Shown here: positions 52,230 to 64,000 of the stretch, piece by piece
How the letters are laid out: each line of letters begins with the position of its first letter
Position numbering within the stretch: the first letter of the stretch is position 1
Source of the DNA: Sphingomonas sp. ATCC 31555
GTDB lineage: Bacteria; Pseudomonadota; Alphaproteobacteria; Sphingomonadales; Sphingomonadaceae
DNA: 64,000 nucleotides
Assembly (NCBI RefSeq): GCF_000282895.1
Contig: NZ_ALBQ01000011.1
Location: forward strand, 343,114 to 407,113
Direction of reading: 5' to 3'
The notes under the pieces: generated by a model
Told to the model about the DNA's origin: nothing
The model's database searches: none
What the model saw: only the letters and a program-made list of their open reading frames with translations
Made by a program: the position numbers and the translations under genes

Positions 52230-53348
52230 TCACCAGCGCGTTTTCGTGCGGGCGTCACGATCGATCGAGAGCAGCAGGCCCAGGCAGAGCATGAACGTCA
52301 TCACGGCCGTGCCGCCGAAACTGATCAGCGGCAGCGGCACGCCCACCACTGGCGCCAAGCCGATGACCATCGCCATGTTGATCGAGCAGTAGAGGAACAT
52401 CGTGCCGGCCAGCCCTGCCGCGGTCAGCCGGCCGAATCGCGTCTTGGCGCGCATGCCCACGCCGATTCCCCAGGCGATCAGCATCCCGAAGGCAATGATC
52501 AGGAACACCCCCCCGGCCAGCCCCCATTCCTCCATCATCGTCGCCAACGCAAAATCGGTTTGGCCTTCGGGGAGGTAATCGAGATGGCTCTGCGTGCCCT
52601 GCAGGAAACCCTTGCCGAAAATCCCGCCCGATCCGATCGCGATCTTGGATTGGGTGATGTGATAGCCGGTGCCGAGTGGATCGCGCTCGGGATCAAGGAA
52701 GATCAGCACGCGGTTGCGCTGATAGTCGTGCAGCAAAAAATTGAAGGCGAGCGGCGCGGCCACCGCCACCGATAGCGCGCCGGCAATGAACAGCCGCAGC
52801 GGCACGCCCGCCAGGAACATCACCATCACGCCGCATCCGGTGATCATCAGCCCCGTGCCGAGATCCGGCTGCGCGATCACCAGCAGCGCTGGCACGCCGA
52901 TCAGCACGCAGGCGGGCCAGATCGCCACGAACTTGCGCGTCTCGCTGGCCGGCAGCATCTCATAAAAGCGGGCGAGCGCCAGCACGATCATGGGTTTCAT
53001 CAGTTCGGAGGGCTGGAACTGGAACCCGCCCAGGCTGATCCAGCGCTGGCTGCCCCCGGCCACCTTGCCGAGCAGTTCGACGCCGAGCAGCGCGACGACG
53101 AGCAGGCCGTAGACCGGCAACGCCCCCTGCGACCAGATTCGCACCGGCACGCGCGACATCCCCATCGCCACCGCGAAGAACAACAGGAAACGGGTGCCCT
53201 GATTGATCGCCCAGGGGCGGACACTGCCGCCCGCCGCCGAATAGAGCACGACCAGCCCGAATCCGCCGATCGCCAGCACCAGGAACAGCACCCGCCAGGG
53301 AAGCTGGGCGACCTGGGTGGGAACGATGCCGTCGCCGGGGCGCGCCAT
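52230..53348 (-). CDS. rodA: Rod-shape protein RodA (peptidoglycan glycosyltransferase)
   Basis: A 372-residue SEDS-family protein with about ten membrane helices. It polymerises lipid II in the elongasome together with PBP2. 'FQPSELMKPMIVLALARFY' and 'AQPDLGTGLMITGCG' are SEDS signatures, and the C-terminal 'PLISFGGTAVMTFML' completes them. The start codon overlaps the last base of mrdA. It is the distal gene of the mreBCD-mrdA-rodA operon. Confidence 0.93.
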   Translation of the reverse strand: MARPGDGIVPTQVAQLPWRVLFLVLAIGGFGLVVLYSAAGGSVRPWAINQGTRFLLFFAVAMGMSRVPVRIWSQGALPVYGLLVVALLGVELLGKVAGGSQRWISLGGFQFQPSELMKPMIVLALARFYEMLPASETRKFVAIWPACVLIGVPALLVIAQPDLGTGLMITGCGVMVMFLAGVPLRLFIAGALSVAVAAPLAFNFLLHDYQRNRVLIFLDPERDPLGTGYHITQSKIAIGSGGIFGKGFLQGTQSHLDYLPEGQTDFALATMMEEWGLAGGVFLIIAFGMLIAWGIGVGMRAKTRFGRLTAAGLAGTMFLYCSINMAMVIGLAPVVGVPLPLISFGGTAVMTFMLCLGLLLSIDRDARTKTRW

Positions 53349-55375
53349 CAGTCGCGGTCCGCGCTGCCGGTGGGCGCCACGTTGGAAGTCGTGGTGTTGA
53401 CGGTTGCATTCGCGGCGTCGGAAGCGACGACGCTCGCCGCCTCTGCCGCGTCCTCGGGCGCAGGCGGCGGCGGCGCGTTCTGCGCCTGGCGAAAGGCATC
53501 GGCCTGGGCGGCCATGCGTGTCGTATAGTCGCCGCCCCAGGTCGGCTCCACTTCGGCCAGCGTCTTCATCGCCTGGTCGCGATCGAACAGATAGGTCATG
53601 ATGTCCCGGCCGATCAGCGGCGTATCGAGGTTGCGAACGGTGTGGCCGTTATGCTCCAGCACGATGCCGGCGGCGTATTTCGGGTTGTCCGCCGGCGCGA
53701 AGCACACGAACAGCGCGTGGTCCCGCATCTTGAAGGGCAGAGCAGCGTTCTTCAGCACGCCGGTCCGGCGCTCCGCCATGGTGATGCGCCGCACCTGTGC
53801 GGTGCCGGTCTTGGCCGCGATGCTCACGCCCGGTACGTACATGCGCGCGGCTCCACCGGTGCCGCCGCCATTGACCACGCCGTACATTGCCTCGCGCACG
53901 ATCGCGAGATGCTCTTCGCTGACGGGCAGCGGCGATGCGCCCGAAGGGCCCCTGGCCAGCAACCGCGGAACCAGAATCTTGCCCGAGGCCAGTCGGCTGG
54001 CCATCACCGCAAGCTGCAGCGGGTTAGCGAGCACATAGCCCTGACCGATTGATGCGTTGAGCGAATCCGCCACCGTCCAGGGGCGATGATACTTTTTCAG
54101 CTTCCAGGCGCTGTCGGGAACCGTGCCATAGCGCTGGGTGGTGAAGGGCATGTCGAACTTCTGCCCCAGGCCCAGCATCCGCGCCATGGGCGCGATCGCA
54201 TCGTACCCGACGCGGCGAATCATCTCGTAGAAATAGATGTCGCAGCTCTGCATGATCGCGTTCTTCAGGTCGATCGGGCCGTGCCCGCCGCGCTTGTGGC
54301 AGTGGAACACGCCGCTGCCCACGCGCATTGCCCCGGAACAGAATACGCGCTCGCTGGGGCTCACCCCCGCCGCCATCAGCGCCAGGCCGTTCATCGGCTT
54401 GACGGTGGAGCCCGGCGGATAGAGACCCTGCAGAACCTTGTTCATCAACGGCACGTGATCGTCTTCGGACAGCATCTTCCATTCGGTCTGGCTGATGCCG
54501 TCGGAAAAACTGTTCGGATCGTAAGAGGGCATCGATGCCATGGCGAGGATGTCGCCGCTCGCCACGTCGATCACGATCGCCGAGCCCGAATTGGTGCCCA
54601 GCCGTCGCGCGACATATTCCTGCAGGCCGGCATCGATGGTCAGCTTGATGCTTTCGCCCGGGTGGTCAGCGCGGGTTTCCAACTCGCGCACCGGGCGGCC
54701 ATGCGCGGTCACCTCGACGCGCTTGGCGCCGGGCTTGCCCCGCAGCCGCTTGTCGAGCGTTTTCTCCAGCCCGTCCTTACCGAGCTTGAAGCCAGGGGTA
54801 ACGAGCAGCGGATCCTTGTCCTGCTTATATTGCTCGGCAGACGCCGTGCCGACATAGCCGACCAGATGGCCGACACCGGCGCCCAGCGGATAATGTCGGG
54901 CATAGCCGCGGGTGGGGGCCACCCCCGGAAGTTCGGGCTGACGGACCAGGATGGCGGCGAACCGGTCCCAGTCCAGATTTTCCGCCACCTGCACGGGACG
55001 AAAGCCGCCGGCGCGCTTCAGATCCGTCTCGATGCGGGCAAGGTCCTCAGGCGCCAGCTTCAGCAACTGGGTCAGTTCGGCCAGCAGCTTGTCCTTGTCG
55101 ACGATGCGATCGGGTATCAGATCGACGCGGAAATCGGTGCGGTTGCTGGCCAGCGGCTTGCCGCTGCGATCGAGCAGCCAGCCGCGCCGCGGCGGAATCA
55201 GCGTCATGTTGACGCGGTTGCTCTCCGCCAGAAGCTGATAGCGTTCGTTCTCGAACACCGACAGCCACGCCATGCGCCCGGCCAGCACCATGCCCACCGC
55301 GCCCTGCGCCGCGCCCAGCACCACCGCCCGGCGGGAGAAGCTGTAGGTCTGGGTGGCTTCGGTGATCCGCACCAT
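53348..55375 (-). CDS. mrdA: Penicillin-binding protein 2 (elongation transpeptidase)
   Basis: A 675-residue class B PBP that cross-links peptidoglycan during elongation. One N-terminal membrane helix precedes a non-penicillin-binding domain. The transpeptidase has the Ser-X2-Lys in 'YPPGSTVKPMNG', the Ser-X-Asn in 'DSLNASIGQG' and the Lys-Thr-Gly in 'AAKTGTAQV'. The last 45 residues are Ala/Thr/Asn-rich and probably disordered. Confidence 0.94.
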   Translation of the reverse strand: MVRITEATQTYSFSRRAVVLGAAQGAVGMVLAGRMAWLSVFENERYQLLAESNRVNMTLIPPRRGWLLDRSGKPLASNRTDFRVDLIPDRIVDKDKLLAELTQLLKLAPEDLARIETDLKRAGGFRPVQVAENLDWDRFAAILVRQPELPGVAPTRGYARHYPLGAGVGHLVGYVGTASAEQYKQDKDPLLVTPGFKLGKDGLEKTLDKRLRGKPGAKRVEVTAHGRPVRELETRADHPGESIKLTIDAGLQEYVARRLGTNSGSAIVIDVASGDILAMASMPSYDPNSFSDGISQTEWKMLSEDDHVPLMNKVLQGLYPPGSTVKPMNGLALMAAGVSPSERVFCSGAMRVGSGVFHCHKRGGHGPIDLKNAIMQSCDIYFYEMIRRVGYDAIAPMARMLGLGQKFDMPFTTQRYGTVPDSAWKLKKYHRPWTVADSLNASIGQGYVLANPLQLAVMASRLASGKILVPRLLARGPSGASPLPVSEEHLAIVREAMYGVVNGGGTGGAARMYVPGVSIAAKTGTAQVRRITMAERRTGVLKNAALPFKMRDHALFVCFAPADNPKYAAGIVLEHNGHTVRNLDTPLIGRDIMTYLFDRDQAMKTLAEVEPTWGGDYTTRMAAQADAFRQAQNAPPPPAPEDAAEAASVVASDAANATVNTTTSNVAPTGSADRD

Positions 55376-55378
55376 CGC

Positions 55379-55891
55379 TCAGGCTTTCTGCACATCGCGA
55401 TCAAGCCAGGCGCAGAGGCGCGACACCAGCGGGAACAGCATAGTCGATGCGCCCGCCTGCAGCAGCAGCGCCGCGTCGACCTTGGCGGAAATCGGCGCGG
55501 CGATGAAGCGGCCGGCAATCAGGACAAAGCCGGTCGCACCCGCGGCAATGAGCCAATCCTGCCAGAAATTCCGCCACACGATGCGCGTCTCTAGCACGTC
55601 GATCATCAACATGCATGCGATCCACAGGAACATCGCCGATCCGAACGGCTGGCCGCTCACCAGATCGTCGAACAATCCCAGCGGCGCCGCCATCCAGACG
55701 CGGAGCGCATCGGCGCGGGTCAGCCGCCAGCCGAGCAGCACCAGCAGGCCGAAGGGCGGCAGAAACGGCACCGTTGCGACCACGGGCAGCAGCGTGAGCA
55801 GCGAAGCGAGGACGATCGACAAGGGCGCCAGCCAGCGCGCGCGCGGGCGCGGCGGCGGCACACCCAACGGCGTCAGGTCGAGCGCCATCAC
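55379..55891 (-). CDS. mreD: Rod-shape protein MreD
   Basis: A 170-residue membrane protein with about five helices. It links MreC with RodA/PBP2. 'PPFGLLVLLGWRLTRADALR' and 'APLGLFDDLVSGQPFGSAMF' are typical of MreD. Its ATG overlaps the mreC stop. Sequence conservation of the family is low, so context matters for the call. Confidence 0.88.
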   Translation of the reverse strand: MMALDLTPLGVPPPRPRARWLAPLSIVLASLLTLLPVVATVPFLPPFGLLVLLGWRLTRADALRVWMAAPLGLFDDLVSGQPFGSAMFLWIACMLMIDVLETRIVWRNFWQDWLIAAGATGFVLIAGRFIAAPISAKVDAALLLQAGASTMLFPLVSRLCAWLDRDVQKA

Positions 55892-56781
55892 TGGCCTTTG
55901 GGCTTGGGGGCCGGGAAGGCCTGGGGCGGTGGCGCGGGTTCGGGCAGGAACACGCGCAGCACCATCACATGGTCCGCCATGTCGGGGTTGCTGGCGGGCG
56001 CCGCCGTCGCATTGTCGCGCCCGGTCTGCGTGATGCGGCCGATCGGAATGTTCGGCGGGAAGACGCCGCCGGTGCCGGAGGTGATCAGCAGGTCGCCGGG
56101 TCGGAACGGATTGGCAGCAGCGTTGGCGGCGCGTACGTCGAGCGTGCCGTCGCCGCGGCCGGTGACGATCGCGGGAAGGCCGTCGCCGGCACGGCGCACC
56201 GGAATGGTACTGTCCGGATCCGTGACGAGCAGCACACGCGACGCGTTCGGTCCGGCTTCGACGACCTGGCCGATCAGGCCGTTGCCGTCGCGAACCGGCT
56301 GGCCTTGGGCCACGCGCTGCCAGCTGCCGGCGTTGAGCGTGGCGTAGCGACGCGTGCTGGTGGCAGAGGAATTGACGAGCCGGGCCACGACGATCGTCTC
56401 CGGCGTGGCATCGCGTACCTTGAGCAGTGCGCGCAATCGTTGATTTTCTCGCTCCAGCCCCAGCGCGCGTTGCAGCGCGGCGTGCTCGGCGGCGATCTGG
56501 CGCTTCAGCCGCACGTTTTCGCCATGCACGCCGAAATAGCTGCCGATCGCTTCGGGCACCGCGCCGATGCTGCGCCGGATCCAGTCCAGCCCGGTCGATA
56601 CGGGCGTGGTCACTTCGGCGATGGCGCTGCGGGCGGGCGCGAACAACTGCGGGTTATAGCGGGATACCAGCACGAGCCCGCCGCCGATCAGCAAAAGGCC
56701 GATCGCCGCCACATAGCTGAAGAACAGCCCATATTGCGCCCGTCGCGAGAAACCCGGGCGCCGATTCCGTGGCGGCGCCAT
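55888..56781 (-). CDS. mreC: Rod-shape protein MreC
   Basis: A 297-residue bitopic protein. One membrane helix ('YGLFFSYVAAIGLLLIGGGL') precedes a coiled coil ('ALGLERENQRLRALLKVR') and two periplasmic beta domains. 'LLVTDPDSTIPVRRAGDG' is a family motif. It couples MreB to the wall enzymes. The C-terminal 20 residues are Pro-rich. Confidence 0.92.
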   Translation of the reverse strand: MAPPRNRRPGFSRRAQYGLFFSYVAAIGLLLIGGGLVLVSRYNPQLFAPARSAIAEVTTPVSTGLDWIRRSIGAVPEAIGSYFGVHGENVRLKRQIAAEHAALQRALGLERENQRLRALLKVRDATPETIVVARLVNSSATSTRRYATLNAGSWQRVAQGQPVRDGNGLIGQVVEAGPNASRVLLVTDPDSTIPVRRAGDGLPAIVTGRGDGTLDVRAANAAANPFRPGDLLITSGTGGVFPPNIPIGRITQTGRDNATAAPASNPDMADHVMVLRVFLPEPAPPPQAFPAPKPKGQ

Positions 56782-56797
56782 CGCCGATGGCCTTTCG

Positions 56798-59828
<3,031 letters not shown>

Positions 59829-59836
59829 CGCCGTGA

Positions 59837-60487
59837 TCAGGGCTGCGGTGCGGGCACCAAAATCCGCACCGGGCTGCCGTCGATCGTCGCGCTCATCTCG
59901 ACGACGCAGATATGCTGCAGTGTTGTGTGCGGCGCACAGCCGACCCCGGCGAAGCGAAAGGCGGCGGCGAAAAGCAGGACGCGATGGCCGCGACCGGGCA
60001 CGCCATCGTCCACCACCATCTCGCGCAGCAGGGCTTCTGCATCGGGCTCGCCGTATGCGATGCCTTCGCCGACATAGATGTTGCCGCCCAGCCGCCGCAC
60101 CCGCTCCCCCGGGGTGGAGCCATCCTGGCCGACATGGCCGCGCCCGCCGATCGCACCCTGCGCTTGCGCGAAGGCGATCGCCGCCTGCTCGAGCAGCGGC
60201 GCCCGTTCCAGCGGCGGTAGCGGTGCCTGCCGCTCGAGAAAGGCGATCGCCTCATCCACAGCAGCCGTACCTTCGCGAGTCAGGATGGGTACCGGATCGC
60301 CCGGCATGGTCAGCAGCGCACCCTTGAAGTAGCCGCGGTACAAGCGCAGCCGCTCGGCATAGCCGCGTGGATCCTGGCGAACCGCATTGATGCCCAAGAT
60401 CAGCTGATCTTCCAAGCGCTGCGCGCGTGCCGGCACCGCGCAGAGCAGAAGCGCCAAAGCGACAACCTCGCACAGCCGGACGCGCAT
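59837..60487 (-). CDS. Secreted CAP-domain protein
   Basis: A 216-residue CAP/SCP-like protein with a signal peptide ('VALALLLCAVPARAQ'). 'ILGINAVRQDPRGYAERLRL' begins the domain. 'NIYVGEGIAYGEPDAEALLR' and 'VPGRGHRVLLF' correspond to the conserved CAP strands with a candidate metal-binding histidine. Function of bacterial members is mostly unknown. It converges on mutL with an 8-base gap. Confidence 0.83.
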   Translation of the reverse strand: MRVRLCEVVALALLLCAVPARAQRLEDQLILGINAVRQDPRGYAERLRLYRGYFKGALLTMPGDPVPILTREGTAAVDEAIAFLERQAPLPPLERAPLLEQAAIAFAQAQGAIGGRGHVGQDGSTPGERVRRLGGNIYVGEGIAYGEPDAEALLREMVVDDGVPGRGHRVLLFAAAFRFAGVGCAPHTTLQHICVVEMSATIDGSPVRILVPAPQP

Positions 60488-60567
60488 GAACCTCCACCCC
60501 TCGGGCGGATCGTTACTCTAGCGGAATATGTCGCTTCAAGCGGAATGGAGGGGGCGGGGTCCACGCA

Positions 60568-61446
60568 TCATGCTCGGTTGCGGATCAGGCCCTCCTGCGC
60601 GACGCTGGCGACCAGCCGGCCGTCGCGGCTGTAGATGCTGCCGCGGTTGAAGCCACGGCTATGCCCCGCCCACGGGCTGTCGGTGGCGTAGAGCAGCCAT
60701 TCATCGAAGCGGAACGACTCGTGCAGCCATAGCGCGTGATCGAGGCTGGCGGTCTGCACCTGGCCGCTCATCCAGCTCACGCCGTGGGGAAGCATGCAGG
60801 TGCCGAGCAGCGTCATGTCACTGGCATAGGCGAGCATCGCGCGGTGGAGGGCTGGATCGTCGGGCAGGGGGGCGACGACGCGGAACCAGCTATATTGCCG
60901 CGGTTCGCGGGGGTCCGGCTGGAACCAGTTGCGCGGATTGACGGGCCGGATCTCGACCGGGCGGGCACGCAGGAAGAAGCGTTTGAACTTCTCGGGGATC
61001 TGATCGCGCATCTGCTCGCGCATCTCGGCCTCGGAGCGCAGGTCCTCTGGAGGGGGTACATCGGGAATTGCATCCTGATGGTGGAGCCCGTCCTCGGCCA
61101 GATGGAAGGACGCCGCCATGTTGAGGATCGGCTTGCCTTTCTGCATCGCGATCACGCGGCGATTGGCGAAGCTGCGCCCCTCGAAGTCGCGCACCACGCG
61201 GTAGAGGATCGGATAATCCTCGTCGCCCGGCCGCATGAAATAGGCGTGGAGCGAATGCGCGACCTTGCCATCGTCGATCGAGCGCTGCGCCGCCTGCAGC
61301 GCCTGGGCGATCACTTGGCCGCCGAATACCCGGCCGACGCCGCCGGGCTGGCGGGCGCCGCGATAGAGATCGGTATCGAGCGTCTCGACGTCGAGCAGCG
61401 CGGTGAGGCCGGCGACCAGTTCCTCCGGGGACTTGTGTTCAGCCAT
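60568..61446 (-). CDS. tesB: Acyl-CoA thioesterase II (TesB)
   Basis: A 292-residue double hot-dog thioesterase that hydrolyses medium- and long-chain acyl-CoA. 'RVFGGQVIAQALQAA' and 'HSLHAYFMRPGD' are the N-terminal family motifs, and the C-terminal repeat has 'ASLDHALWLHESFRFDEWLL'. Its start codon overlaps the stop of the acyl-CoA dehydrogenase upstream, so it belongs to that fatty-acid operon. Confidence 0.92.
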   Translation of the reverse strand: MAEHKSPEELVAGLTALLDVETLDTDLYRGARQPGGVGRVFGGQVIAQALQAAQRSIDDGKVAHSLHAYFMRPGDEDYPILYRVVRDFEGRSFANRRVIAMQKGKPILNMAASFHLAEDGLHHQDAIPDVPPPEDLRSEAEMREQMRDQIPEKFKRFFLRARPVEIRPVNPRNWFQPDPREPRQYSWFRVVAPLPDDPALHRAMLAYASDMTLLGTCMLPHGVSWMSGQVQTASLDHALWLHESFRFDEWLLYATDSPWAGHSRGFNRGSIYSRDGRLVASVAQEGLIRNRA

Positions 61447-62570
61447 CAGTAGCCGGCCGCCTCCGCCAGCGCATTGGCGTGATAGTTGGAATCGCCGAAC
61501 ATCTCGGCCAGCACGCGGGCGCGCTTCATGTAGAAGCCGATGTCATATTCGTCGGTCATGCCGATGCCGCCGTGCATCTGGATACCCTCCTGCACGGCGA
61601 GCGTGGTGGCAAGCCCGGTCATCGCCTTGGCGATGGCGACCGCCTCGTCGGCGGGCTCGCCGGCATCGAGCAGCTGCTGCGCCTTGAGCGTAGCGGCGCG
61701 GGCGACCTCCATCTCGCTGTAGAGATGCGCGGCGCGATGCTGGAGCGCCTGGAAGCTGCCGATCAACGTGCCGAACTGCTTGCGCTCCTTCAGGTAGCCG
61801 AGCGTCATGTCGGTGGCGCCCGCACCGACGCCTAGCAGTTCGGCCGAGGCACCCGCCCCGGCGGCCCGCAGCAGCCGGCCGAGCGGGTCGGCACCGCCAT
61901 CGATCTCGTCGACCACCGCATCAGCGGTGACTTCGACGCCGTCGAAGCTGGCGTGGGCGGCGAGGCTAGAATCGGCGAGGCGCTCGGGGCGGAGGTCGAG
62001 GCCCGCTGCCTTGGGGTCGATCGCGAACAAGGTGATGCCTGCCGCATCGGTATCGCTGCCTGCGGTGCGGGCGGTGACGAGGATCAGGTCGGCGGCATGG
62101 GCGTGGTGGGCGAAGCGCTTGGTGCCGGTCAGGCGGAAGCCGTTGCCGGCGCGCTCGGCCTTCAGGCCAACGGCGCGGCCGAACTTGGGCTTTTCGTCAT
62201 GGGCGATGGCGATCACCGCCTCGCCGGCGACGATGCCGGGGAACCAGCGATCGGCGTGCGCCGTGCCCTTGAGCGCCTCGACCGCCGCGACGGCAGTGGA
62301 GAGGAAGGGGGAGGGGGTGAGGTTGCGGCCGATCTCTTCCAGCACGACGCCCGCCTCAACATGGCCAAGGCCCAGGCCGCCCGAGGTCTCAGGGATCAGG
62401 ATGCCGGTGAGGCCCATCTCGGCGAACTGCTTCCACAGGTCTCGGCTGAAGCCGGTGGGGTCCTTGGCGTCGCGGAGGGCGCGGAGGTGGCGGACGGGGG
62501 CGTGTTCGGCGACGAACGCGCGGGCGGTGTCGCGGAGCATCGTCTGTTCGTCGTTGAGATAGAGCGGCAT
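61446..62570 (-). CDS. Acyl-CoA dehydrogenase family protein (first)
   Basis: A 374-residue flavoprotein. 'MPLYLNDEQTMLRDTARAFV' starts the helical N-terminal domain, 'IAHDEKPKFGRAVGL' lies in the middle beta domain, and 'QMHGGIGMTDEYDIGFYMKR' is the C-terminal FAD-contact motif. The start is the ATG at 62570; the frame further upstream reads into a palindromic repeat. With the second dehydrogenase it may form a mixed alpha/beta complex, as in steroid or branched-acid degradation. Confidence 0.88.
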   Translation of the reverse strand: MPLYLNDEQTMLRDTARAFVAEHAPVRHLRALRDAKDPTGFSRDLWKQFAEMGLTGILIPETSGGLGLGHVEAGVVLEEIGRNLTPSPFLSTAVAAVEALKGTAHADRWFPGIVAGEAVIAIAHDEKPKFGRAVGLKAERAGNGFRLTGTKRFAHHAHAADLILVTARTAGSDTDAAGITLFAIDPKAAGLDLRPERLADSSLAAHASFDGVEVTADAVVDEIDGGADPLGRLLRAAGAGASAELLGVGAGATDMTLGYLKERKQFGTLIGSFQALQHRAAHLYSEMEVARAATLKAQQLLDAGEPADEAVAIAKAMTGLATTLAVQEGIQMHGGIGMTDEYDIGFYMKRARVLAEMFGDSNYHANALAEAAGY

Positions 62571-62587
62571 GGCTTGTCCCTTCAAAG

Positions 62588-62704
62588 CTCCCGCTCCCTT
62601 TGGGAGAGGGTTGGGGTGAGGGTGGCTGGGGGAGGGGATGTCGATCACCCTCACCCTTCCGCCGCCTGCGGCGGCTCCCTCCCTCTCCCGAGGGGAGAGG
62701 GAGT
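62588..62704. repeat. Palindromic GC-rich repeat between two acyl-CoA dehydrogenase genes
   Basis: Two short palindromes, CTCCCTTTGGGAG near 62591 and CCCTCTCCCGAGGGGAGAGG near 62683, flank a spacer in which GGGTGAGGGTG pairs with CACCCTCACCC. The copy has the same design as that at 17239. No ORF is expected across it. Confidence 0.78.
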
Positions 62705-62711
62705 TTTGGGT

Positions 62712-63896
62712 TCAGCCCGGCAGTTCGAGGATGCGCTTGGCGACGATGTTGAGCTGGATCTCGCTCGTCCCGCCCTCGATCGAATTGGCCTTGGTGCGCA
62801 GCCAGGCGCGGGGCCTGGCGCCTTTCGCCGAGGCCTCGCTTTCCCACTCCAGCGCGTCCGATCCGCCCGCTGCCATGATCAGCTCGTGGCGCTGCTTGTT
62901 CAGCTCGGTGCCGACATATTTCATCATGCTCGGCTGGGCGGGGTGCGCGCGGCCGGCCTTGAGCTCGTCGAGGAAGCGCTCGGACATCGCCGAGAAGGCG
63001 CGCATCCGCACCTCGAACAGCGCGATCTGCGCGCGCAGGATCGGATCGGCGAGCCGGCCCTGGTCATCCAGCCCGATCGTCGCGATCGCGCCCTCGATCA
63101 GCGGGTTTCCGCCCGCCCGGTCCAGCCCCATGCCCGAGATCATCTCGCGCTCATGGCCGAGCAGGTACTTGGCGACGTCCCAGCCCTTGTTCTCTTCGTG
63201 CACGCGCTGGGACTTGGGCACCTTCACATTGTCGAAGAATGTTTCGCAGAAAGGGGAGTAGCCGGAGATTAGCAGGATCGGCTTGGTTGAGACGCCGGGC
63301 GAGGCCATGTCGAACAGCACGAAGCTGATGCCGCCCTGCTTGGTCTCCTTGGAGGTGCGGACCAGGCAGAAGATCCAGTCGGCCTTGTCGGCATAGCTGG
63401 TCCACACCTTCTGGCCGTTGACGACATAATGGTCGCCGGCATCCTCGGCCCAGGTCTGGAGACCTGCGAGGTCCGAGCCCGCATTGGGTTCGGAATAGCC
63501 CTGGCACCAGCGGATCTCGCCGCGCGCGATCTTGGGGAGGTGTTCGAGCTTCTGCTCCTCGGTGCCGTACTTCAGCAGCGCCGGCCCGAGCATCGAGATG
63601 CCGAAGCTGTTGAGCGGGGTGCGCGCACCCATCCGCTTCATTTCCTCGCGCAGGATCTTGGTCTCGGCCGGCGAGAGCCCGCCGCCGCCATATTCCGTCG
63701 GCCAGTCGGGCACCGTCCAGCCGCGCTCCGCCATGCGGTCCATCCACAGCTTCTGGTCAGGATGCGCCCAGTCGGGATTGCGCCCGCCCCAGACGATGTC
63801 CTTCTCGGACCGGATCGGCGCGCGCATCGCGGGCGGGCAGTTCGCCTCCAGCCAGGCGCGGGTATCCGTACGGAACTGCTCAAGCTGCTCGGTCAT
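62712..63896 (-). CDS. Acyl-CoA dehydrogenase family protein (second)
   Basis: A 394-residue flavoprotein. 'WCQGYSEPNAGSDLAGLQTW' is the substrate/FAD signature, followed by 'YVVNGQKVWTSYADKADWIF'. The C-terminus 'GGTSEIQLNIVAKRILELPG' closes the fold. It is better conserved than its partner. Two adjacent ATGs (63899 and 63896) follow GGGAGAGG. It is the first gene of the three-gene fatty-acid operon. Confidence 0.92.
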   Translation of the reverse strand: MTEQLEQFRTDTRAWLEANCPPAMRAPIRSEKDIVWGGRNPDWAHPDQKLWMDRMAERGWTVPDWPTEYGGGGLSPAETKILREEMKRMGARTPLNSFGISMLGPALLKYGTEEQKLEHLPKIARGEIRWCQGYSEPNAGSDLAGLQTWAEDAGDHYVVNGQKVWTSYADKADWIFCLVRTSKETKQGGISFVLFDMASPGVSTKPILLISGYSPFCETFFDNVKVPKSQRVHEENKGWDVAKYLLGHEREMISGMGLDRAGGNPLIEGAIATIGLDDQGRLADPILRAQIALFEVRMRAFSAMSERFLDELKAGRAHPAQPSMMKYVGTELNKQRHELIMAAGGSDALEWESEASAKGARPRAWLRTKANSIEGGTSEIQLNIVAKRILELPG

Positions 63897-63909
63897 CATC
63901 CTCTCCCAA

Positions 63910-63985
63910 ATTCCCCCCCCCGGGACGGGGAGGGGGACCGCCGCCGGAGGCGGTGGTGGAGGGGCCGCCGTCACAGACGGCGGAC
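63910..63985. repeat. Palindromic GC-rich repeat at the window end
   Basis: TCCCCCCCCCGGGACGGGGA and CCGCCGCCGGAGGCGGTGG are short palindromes like those of the other intergenic repeats. Another GCCGCCGTCACAGACGGCGG hairpin follows to 63980. The element may continue beyond the window. No gene is visible from 63900 to 64000. Confidence 0.6.
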
Positions 63986-64000
63986 TGCGTCCGCCGCCCC

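Noticed and set aside
54086..55594. 502-codon plus-strand ORF
   Set aside because: It is antisense to mrdA, whose SxxK, SxN and KTG motifs are intact.

Overview
The window is GC-rich, densely coded DNA whose proteins are sphingomonad-like (Alphaproteobacteria, most likely Sphingomonas in the strict sense). The clearest markers are a serine palmitoyltransferase nearly identical in its motifs to the Sphingomonas paucimobilis enzyme, ChpT, PEP-CTERM and GHKL/CheA families of alphaproteobacterial type, and a deoxyhypusine-synthase-like gene beside an ornithine-decarboxylase-like gene. That pair fits the homospermidine-type polyamine pattern reported for Sphingomonas sensu stricto. No phage, transposase or CRISPR array is visible.

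Layout. 1-5.6 kb: end of chpT, then a tightly overlapping chemotaxis operon cheA-cheW-cheY-cheB-cheR. 5.6-8.9 kb: a cell-wall amidase, a hypothetical gene, the RNase P RNA gene, a J-domain protein, a [2Fe-2S] protein and sufE. 8.9-13.5 kb: an unusually large phage-shock (psp) locus. A minus-strand operon runs from a 35-codon leader ORF through pspA, pspB and pspC into six or more further tiny genes, most of them one membrane helix plus a PspB/PspC-like coiled-coil tail. It is preceded by a sigma-54 promoter and an inverted repeat, with the activator gene pspF divergent. 13.6-20 kb: a secreted esterase, HxlR/SDR pair, polyamine genes, a threonine-dehydratase-like enzyme and small membrane proteins. 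20-31 kb: hydrolases, two tandem cysteine desulfurases with a ferredoxin, a NepR-like small ORF, glnE, bcp, a ferritin-like protein, an M23 peptidase, erpA and xth. 31-45 kb: a sigma-54-promoted small secreted protein, a GNAT-fold protein that could be the bacterial ceramide synthase, a desaturase, a deacetylase, lptF/lptG, obgE, proB, and a sphingolipid cluster (reductase - FkbH-like HAD - ACP - serine palmitoyltransferase). 45-50 kb: a hybrid kinase, TetR, GNAT, rplU-rpmA, hspQ and tRNA-Ser. 50-52 kb: a small accessory segment between two inward-facing tRNA 3' ends, holding a truncated TonB receptor and an esterase. 52-64 kb: the cell-shape operon mreB-mreC-mreD-mrdA-rodA, mutL, a CAP protein, tesB and two acyl-CoA dehydrogenases.

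Four observations stand out. The psp operon looks expanded by repeated reuse of one tail module. A second sigma-54 promoter with the same -24/-12 sequence and similarly placed TTGCCA/TGGCAA half-sites sits before a secreted 95-residue protein, suggesting a PspF regulon of at least two units. Most steps of ceramide synthesis may lie within 14 kb. A palindromic intergenic repeat family occurs several times and has once been fixed in frame inside mutL. No gap longer than 300 bases lacks a gene.
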